15,620 nucleotides of DNA from an uncultured Clostridia bacterium. GTDB lineage: Bacteria > Bacillota > Clostridia > Lachnospirales > Lachnospiraceae. The position numbers and the translations under genes were made by a program. The notes under the pieces were generated by a model that was given only the letters and a program-made list of their open reading frames with translations, had not been told where the DNA came from and made no database searches. Numbering within the stretch: position 1 is the first letter of the stretch; the number at the start of each line of letters is the position of its first letter. Below, one piece after another: positions 14,182-15,620 of the stretch. The DNA is taken from contig CAMHMG010000044.1 in assembly GCA_946186175.1 (NCBI GenBank), forward strand, positions 1 to 15,620. The letters are read 5' to 3'.

Positions 14182-15411
14182 TTATTCATATAAACTTTTC
14201 ATTATTGCATCCATTGTATCGCAGAAGAAATCTTCAGACATATTCTTTTGCAAGCCAAACAAGAGATGGTTCATCATTCTCTCTCCCGCCCCGGCGATCT
14301 GCCGTTTTAATTCTTCCTTTTCATCATCCGTCAACTGCATTTGCCGTATCTGCGGAATAAGACGATTAACAGTATCTTGTCCCACCGCTTCTTTAATGGC
14401 CTCTATCTGAGAAATATGACTCCTTCCCTGTAACCACTCAAAAAAGCCCTGCTGTTCCTCCTGCATGATTGCCTGAGCTGCTCTTAAGTTTTTTTCCAAT
14501 TGTTCAGTTCGAGGTGCAATCTCAAACGAGTCAATATCATAAAGTCTGACATTGGAAAGCTCACCAATTCTGCTATCTATGTCTCTTGGCACCGCCAAAT
14601 CTATCATACATATTTCATGTTCTATAGGAACTTCCTTAAGGTGATCCATATCAATCGTTAAATGCGGACTGGTAGTTGCACTTACGATCAGATCACAATC
14701 CGGTATAACATCATAGCGCCTGGTATATTCAATCTTATTGCATCCGGAAGGAACAACTACTTCATTATGATGATAACGCCTGATTGTCATTGTTACATTA
14801 GCCCCTGACTCGATCAATACCTGCGCTGCAAGCCTTCCCATCATTCCGTTACCGATCACCAGACAATTCGCTCCTTCAACATCAATACCATCTTCCCTGA
14901 TTCTATTAAGAGCAGTATGTATCACCGAATGATCCCTGATGTCCAGAACCGTTTCTGTCTTCACCCTTTTGGCTGCTGTGACCGCTTGTCTGAATAACAC
15001 CTCCAAAACATTATCAGCCGCCTGCAGACATCGTGCAAATGCAATAGCATCCCCCACCTGAGTAATAATCTGATCTTCTCCGAAAATACGTGACCTAAGT
15101 CCTGCAGTCACATAAAACAAATGTGTGACCGCTTCCTCCTGGCTGCGTTCTGCAAAGAAAGGTGCATATTCTTCATGATCAATCCCTGCAAATGTACACA
15201 ATGTCTCAATACAGGAAAAGTCCGATTCCTTTGACATGCTAAGCCATACTTCCATTCGATTACACGTAGAGATGATCACACATCCTCTCACATCATCCAA
15301 TGCCAGCATTGTCGAGTATAACCTTTTTGTTTGTTCTTTAGTAAATGAAAAGACACTCCGAACATCTAAAGGTGCCAGTTGGTGGTCAATTCCAACCATA
15401 TATATATACAT
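14182..15411 (-). CDS. hemA: Glutamyl-tRNA reductase
   Basis: This 409-residue enzyme reduces glutamyl-tRNA(Glu) to glutamate-1-semialdehyde with NADPH, the committed step of tetrapyrrole synthesis. The catalytic Cys50 lies in STCNRMEVW and the conserved His97 in THLFYVTAGLRS. The family motif GLDSMVLGEPQI appears as GLRSRIFGEDQI (104-115), keeping Ser, Glu and Gln. NADPH-binding loop GNGMMG lies at 187-192. The C-terminal dimerisation domain is present. Start ATG 15411 follows AGGAGG by four bases; ATG at 15399 would give a 16-base spacing. It is the first gene of the ten-gene operon, consistent with being the flux-controlling step. Heme-regulated degradation signals, as in enterobacterial HemA, are not identifiable. 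Confidence 0.96.
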   Translation of the reverse strand: MYIYMVGIDHQLAPLDVRSVFSFTKEQTKRLYSTMLALDDVRGCVIISTCNRMEVWLSMSKESDFSCIETLCTFAGIDHEEYAPFFAERSQEEAVTHLFYVTAGLRSRIFGEDQIITQVGDAIAFARCLQAADNVLEVLFRQAVTAAKRVKTETVLDIRDHSVIHTALNRIREDGIDVEGANCLVIGNGMMGRLAAQVLIESGANVTMTIRRYHHNEVVVPSGCNKIEYTRRYDVIPDCDLIVSATTSPHLTIDMDHLKEVPIEHEICMIDLAVPRDIDSRIGELSNVRLYDIDSFEIAPRTEQLEKNLRAAQAIMQEEQQGFFEWLQGRSHISQIEAIKEAVGQDTVNRLIPQIRQMQLTDDEKEELKRQIAGAGERMMNHLLFGLQKNMSEDFFCDTMDAIMKSLYE

Positions 15412-15461
15412 AATTCCTCCTAAGTAACAGACATCTGATTTCTTTTGTTTACCAACTTTTT

Positions 15462-15490
15462 ATTCTATCATCATGGTATCTGTCGGTCAA
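15462..15490 (-). promoter_or_regulatory. Sigma-A promoter of the hem/cbi operon
   Basis: On the minus strand TTGACC (15490 to 15485) and TAGAAT (15467 to 15462) are separated by 17 bases; each box has one mismatch to consensus. Transcription would start near 15455, giving a leader of only about 45 bases, too short for a cobalamin riboswitch. This is the only strong promoter found for the ten genes downstream. Confidence 0.7.
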
Positions 15491-15529
15491 ATTTTTTTGT
15501 AAACAGAACAGCACTAAGGTTTAAGTTGC

Positions 15530-15543
15530 GCTCCTATAGGAGC
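15530..15543. repeat. Perfect 14-bp palindrome upstream of hemA promoter
   Basis: GCTCCTATAGGAGC is a perfect palindrome, about 40 bases upstream of the -35 box. It could be an operator or part of the adjacent element with the two hairpins to its right. No known regulator site is recognised. Confidence 0.5.
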
Positions 15544-15574
15544 TTAATTCGTTAACTTTTAAAGTAAAATCATT

Positions 15575-15595
15575 ACCACCGGCTTAGCCGGTGGT
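15575..15595. terminator. GC-rich perfect hairpin
   Basis: ACCACCGGC (15575-15583), loop TTA, GCCGGTGGT (15587-15595): nine perfect base pairs. It is followed on the plus strand by TTTGC only, and on the minus strand by no T-run, so it is a poor intrinsic terminator. Possible readings are the terminator of a gene beyond the window or the subterminal hairpin of an IS200/IS605-type element. Confidence 0.45.
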
Positions 15596-15602
15596 TTGCT
15601 CT

Positions 15603-15617
15603 GCGGCTATAAGCCGC
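15603..15617. repeat. Second GC-rich hairpin at the window edge
   Basis: GCGGCT (15603-15608), loop ATA, AGCCGC (15612-15617). It stands seven bases from the hairpin at 15575-15595. Two closely spaced perfect hairpins in an otherwise AT-rich region resemble an element end; the window stops before any gene that could confirm it. Confidence 0.5.
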
Positions 15618-15620
15618 TGT

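Noticed and set aside
15412..15529. Cobalamin riboswitch or T-box before hemA
   Set aside because: The leader from the predicted promoter is about 45 bases and no conserved B12-box or T-box sequence was recognised.

Overview
The window looks like a chromosome segment of a low-GC, Gram-positive anaerobe of the Clostridia, most likely a motile Lachnospiraceae member. This is inferred from strong AGGAGG-type ribosome binding sites, sigma-A-like promoters, a FliD-like flagellar protein of a kind I associate with this family, a double-domain NEAT-like surface protein, and an anaerobic (cobalt-early) corrinoid pathway. No rRNA, tRNA or CRISPR array was seen.

Left part (1-4400). A promoter at 126-154 drives a FliD-like gene with two closely spaced start sites. 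It converges through a small hairpin on a 123-residue hypothetical gene. Next, on the minus strand, are an EamA/DMT transporter and, directly upstream of it, a secreted lysine-rich protein that looks like a beta-propeller or DUF5050-type protein. A gene-free stretch of about 470 bases (3933-4406) follows. It is not empty: it holds an in-register 66-bp-period repeat (two identical 42-bp copies, each with an extended -10 promoter motif) and a 148-bp imperfect palindrome with about 40 paired positions. Then comes a 106-residue DUF3592-like protein.

Right part (4740-15411, minus strand) is one 10-gene operon: hemA, hemB, hemL, hemC, cobA-hemD fusion, cbiL, ABC ATPase, ABC-2 permease, NEAT-like membrane-anchored surface protein, and a precorrin-2 dehydrogenase/CbiK cobaltochelatase fusion. 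A good sigma-A promoter sits at 15462-15490. Many junctions are ATGA or TAATG overlaps, implying translational coupling. Together the enzymes take glutamyl-tRNA to 5-aminolevulinate, porphobilinogen, hydroxymethylbilane, uroporphyrinogen III, precorrin-2, sirohydrochlorin, cobalt-sirohydrochlorin and cobalt-factor III. No gene for the coproporphyrinogen/heme branch or for later cbi steps is present, so the operon feeds corrinoid (and possibly siroheme) synthesis.

The unusual parts are the three non-enzymatic genes inside the operon (an exporter-type ABC pair plus a NEAT-like surface protein), the dehydrogenase-chelatase fusion with a substituted catalytic position and a TTG start, the structured intergenic region at 4072-4345, and tandem GC-rich hairpins at the right edge that may be the end of an IS200/IS605-type element.
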